This document shows positions 11,743-22,986 of a stretch of 64,000 bases of DNA, one piece after another. The position numbers were made by a program, and so were the translations under genes. Positions within the stretch are counted from its first letter, which is position 1. Every line of letters begins with the position of its first letter. The notes under the pieces are model-generated. The model saw only the letters and a program-made list of their open reading frames with translations. It did not search any database and was not told where the DNA came from. This DNA is from Symbiodinium kawagutii (Eukaryota; Sar; Dinophyceae; Suessiales; Symbiodiniaceae). The DNA lies in contig VSDK01011352.1 in assembly GCA_009767595.1 (NCBI GenBank), positions 268,989 to 332,988 on the forward strand, written 5' to 3'.

Positions 11743-11835
11743 GTGGCTACGAGGCTCCAAGACTTTGAATCGCAGATTACTGCGCAGCTGTCCAATCTGC
11801 AGACGGATTTCGTCACTCGGCACTCCAACGCCAGT
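11743..11835 (+). CDS. Candidate coiled-coil exon (31 codons, phase 0)
   Basis: The segment starts after CTCCAG|G and reads VATRLQDFESQITAQLSNLQ then TDFVTRHSNAS. Hydrophobic residues fall at 1, 5, 8, 12, 16, 19 and 23, one of the clearest heptad patterns in the window. The donor is GT (GTGGTTGGG) at 11836. The frame is also open upstream for about 16 codons, so an earlier acceptor is possible. Inferred to be part of the large coiled-coil protein. Confidence 0.6.
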
Positions 11836-12179
11836 GTGGTTGGGGTGATTCATGTCCAGTCACCATAGAAAGAACCAGTCACAGTGATGCTTTGTGCACC
11901 GCAAGCACAGGGTTATGGTGGACTGGATGAATTGATCCATGTTTCATTCATGAATAAGTAAACATGAATAAGAAACTGAGGAACAGCGTTGTTAATTGAT
12001 CAATGACTGCTGATTTGCAAATCCAAAACTTGGACCCGTATCCAAGTAGCCATTCTGAAGCGGAGGTATCAAAATCCACTTTTACAAAGTGGGAGCGAAT
12101 CAATTCTCACTGTCAGGTTTTATTTGTAGTACAGTATATGCTGCAATACTGTAATTGGTATAAGTATATATTATCCATA

Positions 12180-13620
12180 ATTGCCCATGGCCAAGCCAGC
12201 CGCAACCAACCTTCACCATCATCAACAACTGCTCAACCATTAATTTACCCTTAGGCGCCACTACCGAACCATCCTTCGACATTTGATCAACCATCAACCA
12301 ACCACAATTGCCAACCATCATTGGCCATTGGTTAACCATTGCCAAGATGCCAACCACCAGCTTACCAACCATCAGTAGCTCTTCTCCTAGCGAGTGATCA
12401 ACCATCAACCATTTGTCATTCAAAACCATTCTCAACCATTCTCCTTTGATCAACCATCAACCAATATCATCGTAGGGGTTGTAGGTGAAAATCCCCCCAA
12501 AGGTGTACCCCCCGACATTAAGGGTTGATTGAGGGGTGAATAGCCACCATCAACCATCAACCAATATCAACATCCATCAATCAAGTTGCCTGGCCATCCT
12601 CATGATGGTAACCAACATTGAACTGGTAGCTTCACCGTTGGTTAAATAGTACCCACGGTTACATTCTATAGCCTATAACCTTTCTCAGAAGCCAAATTAT
12701 GCCTATGATTCTAGCCATTCTTGAATAGTTGGAGCTCACTCTGGTTTCTAGTTAGCTTAATTGTTATCCATTGAACTTAGAACATTTAACCACAGAGTCC
12801 AACCCCATGGTTCCCCCAGGAAAAAAACACGAGTGAACTGGTAGCTTCACCATTGGTTGACTACAGTACATTTAAACAAATGATTAGTTCATTTTAGTTC
12901 ACCATGGTTTCTAGTTGACCTGATGGTCATCAATTAGACTTAAACCATTTAATTACTTTTAACTATGGCATTGAACATAACAAAAACTTAACCATTGAAC
13001 TATACTTGACTATAGTCAAGCATACTTAATCATTTATCTATAGTTCCCTAGTAATCAATAAACCACCACAAATCCCTCGTTCTACTATCGTTAGCCACAA
13101 ACCATGTGTTCACCATATTGACTCAACAGTTAACCATACTTAACCATATATCTAATGATTTATTTGACTATAGTTGACCATCTTCTGTACTTAACATGTC
13201 AACCATATGGCTAGCCATACAGTTCACCATAGCTGATATCTGTTCACCATAGCCTTCCACCCTGGCTATGGTAACCATAGCTTCAAGTTAACCATATAAA
13301 TTACATGTTAACCATATCTTCACCATATCCTAACCATAGCTTAGGTTATGTAAACCATATTCCCCTATCTTCACTAAGCATAAAATTGACCATATCTTAA
13401 CAGTAGCTTCTATAACCCTGTTAACCCAAAACTATAGTTATAACCATCAACGAATGATTAACCATAGTTAGCTCTAGAGCTACACCAGCTATTAACCACT
13501 GTAATCCCTATATGGCTTGTAGATTAACCATAGCTGATATTACCATAGCTGATATTAACCATGATTAAGTATTACTAACTATAGTTTATAACCAGGATTA
13601 TTGAAGCTAACCCCAATACA
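12180..13620. repeat. CAACCATC / TAACCATA low-complexity tracts
   Basis: This 1.4 kb is dominated by CAACCATCAACC, TTAACCATA and CACCATAG words on the + strand, with very few of the complementary GGTTGATGG words. It directly precedes the exon at 14094. Words vary and do not form a strict array. It is the largest example of the CA-rich tracts that precede exons here. No open frame with exon-like ends was found. Confidence 0.75.
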
Positions 13621-13699
13621 TGGTGGGCTGGACGCGCGGACTTTGGTGGTCCAAGAGGGTCTCTCCTTTGTAGTTCGCTACCGGGGGGCCCAAAACAAA

Positions 13700-14010
13700 A
13701 TGAAAGTGAAAATTATAAGTTATAAGTTATAACCGTTATCATTACTTAATTATTATCAGCTATAAACTATAGTTATAACCACTATCAACTCATGATTAAC
13801 GATACTTGTAGCAGGTTACAGCTAGTTATAACAGCTATAACTACAATTATATAACCATTATCATTAGCTAGTTATATAACAGCTCATTATCCATATAATC
13901 CATTATCAACCATGACTAACGATAGTTATAGCATGTTATAGCTAGTTACTATTATCATTATCCATCTAATCCACTATCAACCATGACTAACGATAGTTAT
14001 AGTGAATAAC
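13700..14010. repeat. AT-rich diverged tandem repeat, about 65-70 bases
   Basis: Three imperfect copies share AACCATGACTAACGATAGTTATAG-type words followed by GCTAGTTA and CATTATCCAT(A/C)TAATCCA. The last two copies (13890-13940 and 13950-14005) are the best conserved. It lies immediately upstream of the GC-rich exon at 14094. Confidence 0.6.
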
Positions 14011-14093
14011 CATAGCTAGTTCTAACAGCTCGAGCCGTTACAACATCCTTCCCCGGTGGACCGCCACGGGACCGCCACGGTTCACGCGCCGAG

Positions 14094-14186
14094 GACAAGA
14101 AGCTGAGCCACGTGAACCGCGGCGCCTCGTCCACGAAGCCCGTGGACGGCGCCGGGGGAGCTGCGGGCCTGGACACCATGGCGGAG
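14094..14186 (+). CDS. Candidate exon, Gly/Ala-rich (31 codons, phase 0)
   Basis: A GC-rich island follows GCCGAG|G. It begins DKKLSHVNRG and ends GLDTMAE before a GC donor (GCGCCCGCG) at 14187. Only the first residues look helical; the middle is Gly/Ala/Ser-rich, so this may be a linker between coiled-coil blocks. The frame continues open upstream for about 18 codons. The opposite strand is also open over the island (81 codons), as expected for very GC-rich DNA, so coding strand is inferred from context. Confidence 0.45.
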
Positions 14187-14485
14187 GCGCCCGCGGGGTC
14201 CGGCGACGCGGGGCGACGGCCGGTGGTGCTGGTGATCACTGGATGGGTTGGTGATCGATGATGGGACCTGGGCTATGGTTAACTAGCTGGTTGGTGGTTA
14301 ATACTAAGGGATTTAGCTGGTGATTTTTGAGTGAATGCTGGTTGGTGGTTACTGTTGGTTTCTGATTAGTGGGTTTTCCCCCTAATGTAAATAGGCATGA
14401 AACCAACAGTAGTAGATACGATCATCAGAAACCAACATGAATACTAAGGGATGATAAGCAACAATGACAGGGGATACACCAGCTA

Positions 14486-14606
14486 TGGCGAGCTGGGTCA
14501 AACAGTTCACCATCAATAGCTTATAATGACCAAGCAAATCATAGGGAAAACGAGCTGGTTAATGATAGGGGAACCAGGGGGTACGGGGTGAACTGACCCA
14601 CAGCCA
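14486..14606. mobile_element. Short inverted-repeat element, TGGCGAGCTGGGTCA family
   Basis: The left end is TGGCGAGCTGGGTCA and the right end is TGACCCACAGCCA, near inverted repeats. A TA lies directly outside each end (CTA|TGGC and GCCA|TAG). The interior shares ATGATAGGGGAACCAGGGGG with copies near 52.87 and 55.62 kb. There is no coding capacity, so it is a non-autonomous element (MITE-like). Confidence 0.65.
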
Positions 14607-14703
14607 TAGAGTAGCCATGAACCAGCCATCAATTACAAGCTGGTATAATGGTTAATGATTCGGGATAATAGCCAACAATTATAGGGGATGATGACCAACT
14701 ATA

Positions 14704-14806
14704 TGGTGGTTTCTCAAGCCATAGGGGTACCCAAAAATGGCCGGTTTATTACTATAGATGGTTTAAAATGGATTATTTGGGGGTACCCCTATTTTGAGAA
14801 ACACCT
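14704..14806. mobile_element. Short inverted-repeat element, TGGTGGTTTCTCAA family
   Basis: The left end TGGTGGTTTCTCAAG follows TATA. The right end is CCCCTATTTTGAGAAACACC, the near complement of the usual left end TGGTGGTTTCTCAAAATAGG. The interior carries GGTTTATTA and GATTATTTGGGGGTACCCC, also seen in other copies. About 100 bases and non-coding. Confidence 0.65.
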
Positions 14807-15440
14807 TGTGGTTGACATGTTAGATATACTCAGTTAGTCGCCCATGTTAAATTCATATATAGCTTGTTTCCCATGTAAAGTACTTTTTGGAGAGAACTTA
14901 GTTGGATATGATTCGTGTTGGAGATCACTAGTTGTCCGACAGAAATTTGCTTATGAATTTGATGGTGGTGACTTGTAGGAGATAAATGGTTGTCCAACCG
15001 TTTGTGGTTGGACTTCTGGGGTTGGATAATACTAGTCTACAGGTTGGATAGCCAAGGGTTGGCATAATTGGATTGTTTGAATGGGATTCTGACCAGAATC
15101 CTGTTGTGCAACAGTTGGGACTTATCTATCTCACTAGTTGGGTCAAAACCCAGTTGTCATCACCTGCAGTTTTCCGTTCCGTTTTCGCCCTGGATGCACT
15201 TGCGTTTTTTTTCCAGGAACCAATTTTCCAATACCCTGGGATCCCATCAGCTTTGACACCATGGTCGATCCCTTTTTGCAAAAAACCTAAGGTAAACACT
15301 GGATCTTGGGCTAAAAAAGACTAAACAAAAACAGAAAACACTACAGAAAGCCCGAAAACCAATGGAAGTTCTCACGTTGGAGTCCCGACCAACAAACGAT
15401 CAGCCACCGGGTGAGTGCACCTCGCGGGGCGAAACGCCAG

Positions 15441-15479
15441 GACTTGGACCAGTTGAAGTACGACGTGGGCGAACTGAAA
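15441..15479 (+). CDS. Candidate coiled-coil exon (13 codons or more)
   Basis: After ACGCCAG|G the frame reads DLDQLKYDVGELK, continuing DLLGR. Leu2, Leu5, Val9, Leu12 and Leu16 fit heptad spacing. A GA donor (GACCTCCTG) at 15480 gives a phase-0 end. Because the helix pattern continues past it, a later GC donor near 15497 is also possible. Confidence 0.5.
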
Positions 15480-15546
15480 GACCTCCTGGGCCGCTGGCCT
15501 CGAAGCTGGCTGCGGCAGTGCTGGTGGATGATCGCTGGTGGTGCTA

Positions 15547-15658
15547 CACTCCGGTGATCTAACAGTTCGCAATGGAAAATCACGATTTTTCTAGGGAAAC
15601 CCTGGGAAATCAGCTATAACTGGTGGATTTTCCGTTGCCATGTTAGATCACCAGAGGG
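15547..15658. mobile_element. Short inverted-repeat element, GGTAAACTA/GGTGATCTA family
   Basis: The left end CACTCCGGTGATCTAACAG and right end TGTTAGATCACCAGAGGG are inverted repeats. Both are flanked by TA (15545-15546 and 15659-15660). Inside, AATGGAAAATC and GGATTTTCCGTT extend the pairing. The element at 19513-19626 is a relative with diverged ends, and 36871-36935 is probably a truncated copy. Confidence 0.65.
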
Positions 15659-16645
15659 TATCATTTCTAGGATGCTTGAGGAGATGCTATGGTTGATCAG
15701 CATCACAGTCAGTGATATCACTACACATTGGCTGTTGTTGATCAGGCAGTGGCTGTTGTTGATCAGCTTTCGTTGCTGATGATTATGTGATAGATGTGCA
15801 TTTTTCGCAGGCTATCCTGAGCTAACCATCAGCATCATCATTTTCTCTTCGGTGGAAGAAAGGCATGTGCAGAAGGTCGTTCCACATGGGGCAGCAGATC
15901 CGGCCATTTGAGATCAGCTCGCAAAATAGTGGTGGTGAAAAGGGAGACCTAGGTCTGGGAAGCCGACAATACCTGGTTGAAATTGCAGATCCGGTAGAAA
16001 CTCTTAGGACTGTGCAGAGATGACGTGCATCAATGATGGATGTTTTCTTTGCACAGTCCTAAGAGTGATTCATAAGCCTTCAGCACCTGACCATCGCCAA
16101 TTCAGTGACCACTACAGCCATGTGCAAAAAAGCAACTGGTGTTTCAGGTAGAAATTTATAGTAGCCATTTGGATTTCCCGCCTTGAGCTTCTTTGAGCAT
16201 TCAATGTTCGCTTCTGTTGTTTGTTACCTATCATTGACAATGGCAGCAGCAGCGATTTTTCAACAAAGAGTATGGAGGAAGGACACCATGCCGAGAGGAA
16301 ACATAAGGCAATTCTTGGTACAAAGAACACATCGATTCTTGGATTTGGTTGGGCAACGCGTAGTAATTGCCTAAAAGTGCCAAAAATCTACTGTACATAA
16401 ACGGTTGCAATGGTAAAGTATATATGGTAAACAATCAAGAACAATCAGACGACTGTTGGAGAGTTGAATGCCCGCGTGAAGTACCCCAAACCGTTCCTCA
16501 CAATTCGAGCACTGAGAAACCTTTTTTCCTTAAAGGCTGTGTTGATCCACTTCCATAGATCATAACCAACAAGACTATAAACACATCTTGCTCCAGTTGC
16601 TGGTTTCAAAACATTTTTGTATTTTTTCCAAGTATTAACAAATTT

Positions 16646-16701
16646 TTGGTTGGTTGACTTGCGCATATTTTTTCCATAAGGGTGGTTCAACCACCAACCA
16701 G
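16646..16701. mobile_element. About 55-base hairpin element, copy 1
   Basis: The sequence runs TTGGTTGGTTGACTTGC..CATATTTTTTCC..GGGTGGTTCAACCACCAACCAG. Its left TTGGTTGGT pairs with ACCAACCAG at the right, and GGTGGTTCAACCACC is a perfect small palindrome within it. Near-identical copies occur at 51703, 52921 and 62053. Confidence 0.7.
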
Positions 16702-16804
16702 TCATCCATCCATTGATTGATCCCCACAGGTCTTGTGTCTCCCGTGCGATGATTTCTTCCAACTCTATGGCTCAGCTTCCTGGGAGCCACCAGGCAACAA
16801 CAAG

Positions 16805-16858
16805 GGCGAAGTGAATCACATCCGCCGCATCGTCTTGGCTTGCGAGCGTGACATGGAG
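16805..16858 (+). CDS. Candidate exon (18 codons, phase 0), related to 2444 exon
   Basis: After AACAAG|G the frame reads GEVNHIRRIVLACERDME. Val3, Ile6, Val10 and Met17 are near heptad positions. A GT donor (GTGGCGCCC) follows at 16859. A canonical-looking GTAACG lies a little further on, after WEQ, in the same frame, and is an alternative end. The TGCGAGCG..GACATG.AGGTG words and the next 350 bases resemble the 2.5 kb exon and its intron, indicating duplication of an exon-intron unit. Confidence 0.5.
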
Positions 16859-17345
16859 GTGGCGCCCCGTTGGGAGCAATGGTAACGAGTTCAGGAAATG
16901 GTAAATAACAAGGGGATATAGTGATTTATAGTGATTAATACTCAATAAGGATTAATAGTGACTACCATTACATATAGTCATTTATTGTTGATAGTGATCA
17001 TTAGTTTGGCAGTGGTTAATCAGTGTTAATCATATGATAGTGCTGAAGAGTGGTGTAGTGGTAAACACCAATGATCTATGGAAATCATTAGCCAACAGAA
17101 AAGGGAATATAGTGGTTAAGAGTCATCATAATGATGGTTAAGTTTGGATTTTATGAAGGTTGAAGAAATGGTCTAACGTGTACATGCCTCAATATTGCGA
17201 GGTTTTCACGGTGGTTGAAGGAATGGTTTCATGATAGTTGGGCGCTAAATGTTGGTTGGGAGCTGAGAGTAAGAGCCAAGAACAGCCAGCAATCATATGG
17301 AAGCATAGGCTATACCAATCTATAGATGATCACAAATGGTCAGCA
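16859..17345. repeat. Duplicated intron start, copy 2
   Basis: This is the partner of 2546-3465 without the T-rich array. The strongest match is 17212-17345, where GGTGGTTGAAGGAATGG, a TTGG.TGGGAGC.GAGAG stretch, CAGCAATCATATGGAAGC and GGCTATACCAATC recur with small changes. Similarity fades after about 17345. Confidence 0.7.
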
Positions 17346-17349
17346 ACAA

Positions 17350-18590
17350 TAGTCAACAAGGGGCGATCATGGAGAGATATCATAACTCCAAAAAGAATGG
17401 GGCCCCGAATCGTACTTGCAGGGAACCGATCAATTCCATGATAGTCTGACTTTATGGCTTGTTTTTTTATGGCTAAAACATCAGCAGAGCCATGAGCTAA
17501 TTTATAGCTATGTTCTATAGCCATCCTGGGTTAGAACATCAAATTGGACGGTTTTTAAATATATACAGAAGATGGATGGGTCATTCTTTCATGGCTGGAT
17601 AGCCAAGGCTTAACAACCGTTAAGGGCCAGTGAGCTTCTATCATTATCAGTGACCTAGCATTGGCCAATCAAAAGATCTGGATAATATCCAATTAGTCGG
17701 TAAGAATACAAATGGTATCTAATGGATAGGTATCTAATGGCTCTCAACTATGTACTGTCAAGGACCAATCGGCCCCAAACGTTGATCAAGCTATAGCGGG
17801 GTATCCCAACCACTAGTAAGCCTCAAACGTTGATGAAAATCCAGGATGAACCATGATTGTTGTTTATGATCCCCTTCTTATTGCAATGGTTACTAGTTAC
17901 AACCCTTATTAAACACTACAAACTAGTGGAATCTATGAATCCAGGGTCAAGATGAATGATTATTTGGCTGGATTTTTTAAATACCATCAGAACATGCCAA
18001 TATGAACGGTATCTAACGGATATGGGAAGATGATCCCATGATGTGGTTGATGACCTTGTGGCCATCTCTGGTAGAACAAGTTGGGTATTGAAACGTTCCC
18101 GGCAAAATGGTGGCAAACATGTCACAGCCACTTGAAGCTTCTTCCCCAACACCAGCAGAAAGATGGTGAGGTTTTGACCTCACGGGCCAATGCAAATTGC
18201 AGCAAAAAGCGTTGCAATTCAAGTAAACTAGAAGTTCGGGGACCTGGACAAAGGTGAGCGCCCTCATATCAAGTGCTTTTTTCGTCTGCGTCAGACATCT
18301 GCAGCTGACCACGCCTCATCACCCTTGGGCAACAGGTCCAGTTGCAACACAACAGCGCTTTGTTTCATTGATCTTCACGGGCTCGGTGTTGAACATGTCC
18401 GCCGTGACTGTTGATGCAGCAATGCTTATCAGTGACTTTCCTGCTGTTTCTGCTGAACGCTATTGTCCAGCAATGGATTACTTAGATGATACTATGAATA
18501 GATCATTGCATGTTCATTATGTTATGTAATGGATCTATGAATGGAATCGACTCAGTAAAGATCAACAGCCACCAGTAGATCATTATTAGA
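17350..18590. other. Gene-free stretch
   Basis: Mixed AT-rich DNA. A few open frames of 60-100 codons on both strands (for example around 18254-18526 on +) have no coiled-coil pattern and no AG|G start with a usable donor. No inverted-repeat element with clear ends was recognised. Confidence 0.4.
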
Positions 18591-19350
18591 ATATTCATAG
18601 TTATTATTCAGTAAATGAACATGTGATGATCTACGAAGTGATTAATCCGGGGTTGAATGATCATTCATGATTCTCATTAGTCTCCTAATTCATCATTAAC
18701 GTAATGATCTATTAACTGATGATCTATTAACTGACTTACTCCAATGATCTACTCATGAATGCAATGATTCTATTAACATAGGTTAATGGTTGTTATGATT
18801 CTATAGATTGTATTAATATGTCATTAATCTATTGGGTTAACAGTACTGATTCTCAACATCTCTTATATTAATCTACTAATAGATGATTACATGTTCATTA
18901 CATCTAATGATGATTGATAATTATCATTACATTATCAATAGATCCATCCAGTAGTCAATCGATCTTATGCATTTATAGATTATCTAATGGATCTATTGAT
19001 TGATGATTAGATTAATAGATTTATGCATTCATAGATTTTATCCAAAGGATCCATTAGATAATCTGTCAATGCATCTATTATCTGGTTGGATCTATTGATA
19101 ATCACCGATGTGATAATCCATAGATATGGATCTATTTATATCTTATTGCATTTAAATGGATAACAAATCATATTATTTAGAATGGTTTATGCAATGGATG
19201 ATATCAAATTTCATGGATAGCAAATGATTTATTAATGGATTATCTTATGGATCTATCATCAGTGGATAGAAATCAGATGATAGATCCATTAAATATATCA
19301 TTTGATAACAAATGGATCATTTATTTCTATTTATATCAATGGATAACAAA
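18590..19350. repeat. AT-rich GATCTATTAATG low-complexity tract
   Basis: Interspersed GGATCTATTGAT, AATGGATCATT, GATTTATTAATGG and ATAGATT words fill 760 bases. They are built around repeated GATC and ATTAAT words without a fixed period. The tract directly precedes the exon at 19386. No coding potential was seen. Confidence 0.6.
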
Positions 19351-19385
19351 TGATTCTCACCATTCTCCGCCAGCGCAACCTCCAG

Positions 19386-19430
19386 GACTTCACTGCAGCC
19401 ATGGACGCCGTGAACGTGGACCTGGATGAG
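19386..19430 (+). CDS. Candidate coiled-coil exon (about 15 codons)
   Basis: After CCTCCAG|G the frame reads DFTAAMDAVNVDLDE, followed in frame by MRV. Phe2, Met6, Val9 and Leu13 (then Met16) have heptad spacing and the core is acidic. The donor is unclear: a GA within GATGAGATG and a GG after GTG are both non-ideal, so the 3' end may shift by about 10 bases. Phase 0 at the start. Confidence 0.5.
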
Positions 19431-19512
19431 ATGCGCGTGGGGCGACCTACCGCGGAGCCATGGGGGCGGTGAGGCGAACCAAGGCCGAGAGTGCTGGGTC
19501 GATCAGCGGGTA

Positions 19513-19626
19513 CCCTTGGGTAAACTAACATGGCTGGCTGGAAAATCCACCGTAAATAGATGATTTCCCACGGTTTTATCCTATAACATGATAGATTTTC
19601 CATTGCCATGGTAGTTTACCAGAAGG
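19513..19626. mobile_element. Short inverted-repeat element, GGTAAACTA family
   Basis: The left end CCCTTGGGTAAACTAACATG pairs with the right end CATGGTAGTTTACCAGAAGG. TA flanks both sides (19511-19512 and 19627-19628). Inside, GGAAAATCC and GATTTTCC continue the stem. About 114 bases and non-coding. It lies about 80 bases after an exon, as does its relative at 15547. Confidence 0.7.
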
Positions 19627-20043
19627 TATCTACATACATCGCAGGATTCCAAAAGACAGTCACCATGAGGGGTTGGTTTATGACTGTAATACCTCCCGAT
19701 GCATTATACGTTGGCTTCGGGCTTCGGGCTTGGTTTTGTCGACCATGCAGGAGGACATGACCTCCAGTTGCGAGGGCAGTCTGAGCAGATGCTTCCATCA
19801 GTGGGGGCAACTCCCACAAGCACGCCAAAAAGTAATGGTCCTGGGTGGGAAAACCGCTAAGTCTAGGAATAGTCTCTGCAGAAAATAGTAGCGCAATGCC
19901 ACTACTGATCATTCCATCGTGGAAACTGCCACTACTGATCACTTTACCTGGGAAAAACACGGGAAAACTCATTTGAAGGACACAAAATTCCAGGTTTCCA
20001 TCGGCTTTCCCCGGTAAGGATCCCCGCCCCAGGCACCCTCGAG

Positions 20044-20109
20044 GCCGCCACTGCCGAGGCCCGAGTTGATGCCACCCATTCCATCATCACCAGCCGTCAA
20101 CGTGTGGAG
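20044..20109 (+). CDS. Candidate coiled-coil exon (22 codons, phase 0)
   Basis: Reading from CTCGAG|G gives AATAEARVDATHSIITSRQR then VE, followed by a GC donor (GCGCTGCAG). A stronger-looking acceptor, CCCCAG|G eleven bases upstream, would add residues in the same frame but break phase 0. Alanine, Val8, Ile14/15 and Val21 give a weaker heptad pattern than neighbouring exons. Confidence 0.45.
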
Positions 20110-20169
20110 GCGCTGCAGCTCGCGGCGTCGTGGCGTTTTTTCATCCAGCGGGGGGGGGGAAGGACCGAG

Positions 20170-20930
20170 ACATTGCCAACCAGTGCAGATGGTGGTTACT
20201 TAATGCAGGGAACTCCACCATAGTTCCTCAATAAGACGGCATGATCACCAACAATAATGGTTAAACAGCCGCTATATGGGTGTTTTTGAAGGCATAGGAG
20301 ACCCCCAGGCCCCAAAAATTGTTGATTTATTATCGTAAATGATTAATATTGTATCATTGATTAATTTGAGTTCCCTTACCCCTTATTTAGACGAGCCCCC
20401 AACGTGGGGATGGGGTCAATATTGACATCCCAACAGTTGGACTAGTGACTGGTTATTTAGGGGATGTGAACAGCTGGGCGTGCAGGATTTTGACCGGTCA
20501 TGTGCCGTCGCTGCCTTCATAACCATAACCATAACCATGCGGATCATAGATGTTGAATTTGATCACTTGGTTTACGATCTGAAACTTTCTGTACCCCGGA
20601 ATTGGCTCATGCGTTATCACCGGCTCCGCACAGTGAAATGAAGCTGAGTGGAAAGCCGGTCAACTGACCATCATTACAGTAGCCATCGGTTATTATCTAA
20701 ATCATCAGGAACCATAAACGAACCCTCCGCGCACTGTCAGTAGACAATCATTACCCTTGAAAATCAACTCACCAACTGTCATTGCGGGTTGTCCCCTGTG
20801 AAACATCAACCATCCGCAATCATCAAGTCACCGTGAACTTCACCAACAATTCACCACCAACAATTCACATCAATTCACCAACAATGAACCAAGAATTCTT
20901 CATCCTTAAGCATCCTTAAGCCATCCTTAA
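20170..20930. other. Intron-like stretch with degenerate element
   Basis: 20278-20398 resembles a worn copy of the TGGTGGTTTCTCAA family (GGGTGTTTTTGAAGGCATAGG, then CCCCTTATTTAGACGAGCC). 20750-20920 is dense in ACCATC, CACCAAC and CATCAA words leading to the next exon. A CCATAACC triplet repeat lies at 20519-20537. No exon seen. Confidence 0.45.
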
Positions 20931-21009
20931 GCCTCCCCAGGAAATCCCCATGGTTCCACCCCTGCGCAGCACACCTCAACGGTGGCACACCTTGCAGCGC
21001 CGTGGGCAG

Positions 21010-21063
21010 GCCACCATGACCGCAGAGATCTCCACCATGCGCTTGGACATCGGCGACATCCAG
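21010..21063 (+). CDS. Candidate coiled-coil exon (18 codons, phase 0)
   Basis: After GTGGGCAG|G the frame reads ATMTAEISTMRLDIGDIQ, with hydrophobic residues at 3, 7, 10, 14 and 17, an unbroken 4-3-4-3 heptad. The donor is GC (GCGCGAAGC) at 21064. The frame is also open upstream back to 20959, so a longer first part cannot be excluded. Confidence 0.6.
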
Positions 21064-21663
21064 GCGCGAAGCGGTTGGGGCTGGTGGTGTGGGCTGCCAG
21101 GTGGTACCTGGTGGTGAATTTGGTTGGTGACATTGGGTGGATGAGTGATTTGAGGGGTGTGGATGAGTGAATTTAGTGGTGTCAAGATGTTTCAAGCAGG
21201 TCTAGTGAGATGATCGTCTTGATGAAATTGGGTGTGATTCGTAGTTGACCATAAGTAAATAGGACAATGGCAAGCCCAGTGATGGAAGGAGAAACATGGA
21301 GATGCTAGCAGGTGGTGATAAACGACAGATTCGTTCTGCATACTGAGTGACTATTGATATGAGGGTCATATGATCCCTACTCTTCCAGTTACTATTATAG
21401 CAGGTAACCAGCTGGTTTCTACCATTGTTGCTTGGGGTTGGTTACCTGATTGTAACTGGAAGCATAGGGTAATGAGGACACAATTTCAGTGTCAAACTGC
21501 CAGTATAAATGCTTGCAACCCATCCAACATGAGCAACATGCGCAAAATCCAACCAGAAATCCAGGCTGGGTCTGATCCATAGCAGGAGACTCCACTTGAC
21601 CACCCGTAACGGACCCCACCCTTCGCCCCACGTTGGTTGTGCCATGTCGTGCCTCACTTCCAG

Positions 21664-21750
21664 GAAGCTCTGAAGAACCACGACAGCTGGATGGAGGATG
21701 TCAGCAACACCTTGCAGCAGATGCAGGAGAAAGAGGAGAACTTGACCGAG
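21664..21750 (+). CDS. Candidate coiled-coil exon (29 codons, phase 0)
   Basis: After TTCCAG|G the frame begins EALKNHDSWMEDVSNTLQQM and continues QEKEENLTE. Positions 3, 10, 13, 17, 20 and 27 are Leu/Met/Val, with strongly charged residues between: a textbook coiled-coil profile. The next bases GACCTGAGA give a GA donor. Intron DNA after it is filled with TTGGTTGGGG words. Confidence 0.62.
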
Positions 21751-22370
21751 GACCTGAGACCATCGGAGACATGGAGGGTTGAGGGGGTTGAGGCGGGTTG
21801 ATGTTGGTTGAAGTTGGTTGGGGTTGGTTGGGGTTGGGCTTCCAGTGGTGGGTGGGAAAAGGAGGTAGGTTGGTAGAAAAAAAACATCAGCTGATGACTC
21901 TTTACAGCTGCTGCTACTTGTGGCTGCTACCTGGCACTATCAAGCTGTCCAGCTTTTCATTCGAGGCTTGGGTGACGATGATGGGGGAATCAGTTTGATG
22001 AACCTATCGGATGACCTCAAATTGAGCATCAAGTACAGATTGGCACAGGGGTGTTTCGCAGGCATTTCCAGCCACAGGACAAGGGTTGTTTGTTGATACC
22101 TCAGGGATAGGCTGGGGTGAAGCCACTCCACCAGGCCAGACCTTTGATTATGCAACCTCCAGCCAGCTGGATTGGAGGCAATGGAGATGCTTTTAAGCCC
22201 ATCAAAAGACATGTGAATCTTTGATCATTTTTGTCAGTCAGGTTTTCTTTACCTTGATTAGACGGAAATGAACCACCATGATGTTGTTTTTCGTTGAGAT
22301 GAACCCTTGAACAACCAGTCTTGGTTAGGTGGGACACTATGGTTTTGTCCCTGTTTTTGTCACATCGCAG

Positions 22371-22418
22371 GACATCATCAACCTCAAGAACGAGATGAAC
22401 ACCAAGCTTGACACCAAG
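22371..22418 (+). CDS. Candidate coiled-coil exon (16 codons, phase 0)
   Basis: After CATCGCAG|G the frame reads DIINLKNEMNTKLDTK. Ile2, Leu5, Met9 and Leu13 face one side. The donor is GC (GCCCACCGG) at 22419. A pyrimidine-rich tract precedes the acceptor. A compact, highly charged helix. Confidence 0.6.
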
Positions 22419-22986
22419 GCCCACCGGGCCACACTGTGCACTGTGAATTCACCAGCGGATTCGCTCCTGGGTTCGACTGGAGCTCCAATGTGGAAAGTAA
22501 ACCATTTCTTGGATGTGGTGAGCATGAACTCTACAAGACACTACATTCTTGATAAGTTGTGAGTCATGGATATACTAACCTTTAAGGATTAGGGCTTCCT
22601 TGTTCGAAAGTATTCTCATTTGGTCGGTGTCTTGATGAGGTACTTGTTTGCCATGTCATCAATTTCACTCTTCAGCGCATTTCTTTTTCCATTCTTTTAC
22701 CATTCACATGTCTCCGATCAATGTATACTGTGGACTGTGGCCAACATCTCCCCATTTCCGTCCAAAATGATCAAATTTGGTCTGGAAGCAATTGGTCTGG
22801 AAGCCTTTGGAAGTTGAGGTAACCGATGCATGGAAAATCGTCAATAGTCAATGATATGGGTCGATACTGGCAAGTCATGGTTAATACATCATGCAGTCAT
22901 GGTTCAATATAGCAATTGCGGATCACTTCGGTGTTTCCTAAGCACTTTCTCTTTCAGGCGTTTTTTGGTGGCACTCCCCATTTGGG

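Noticed and set aside
13997-14239. Minus-strand frame of 80 codons over the GC-rich island
   Set aside because: The island is open on both strands; the + reading has an AG|G start and GC donor in phase 0 and agrees with the strand of the other exons.
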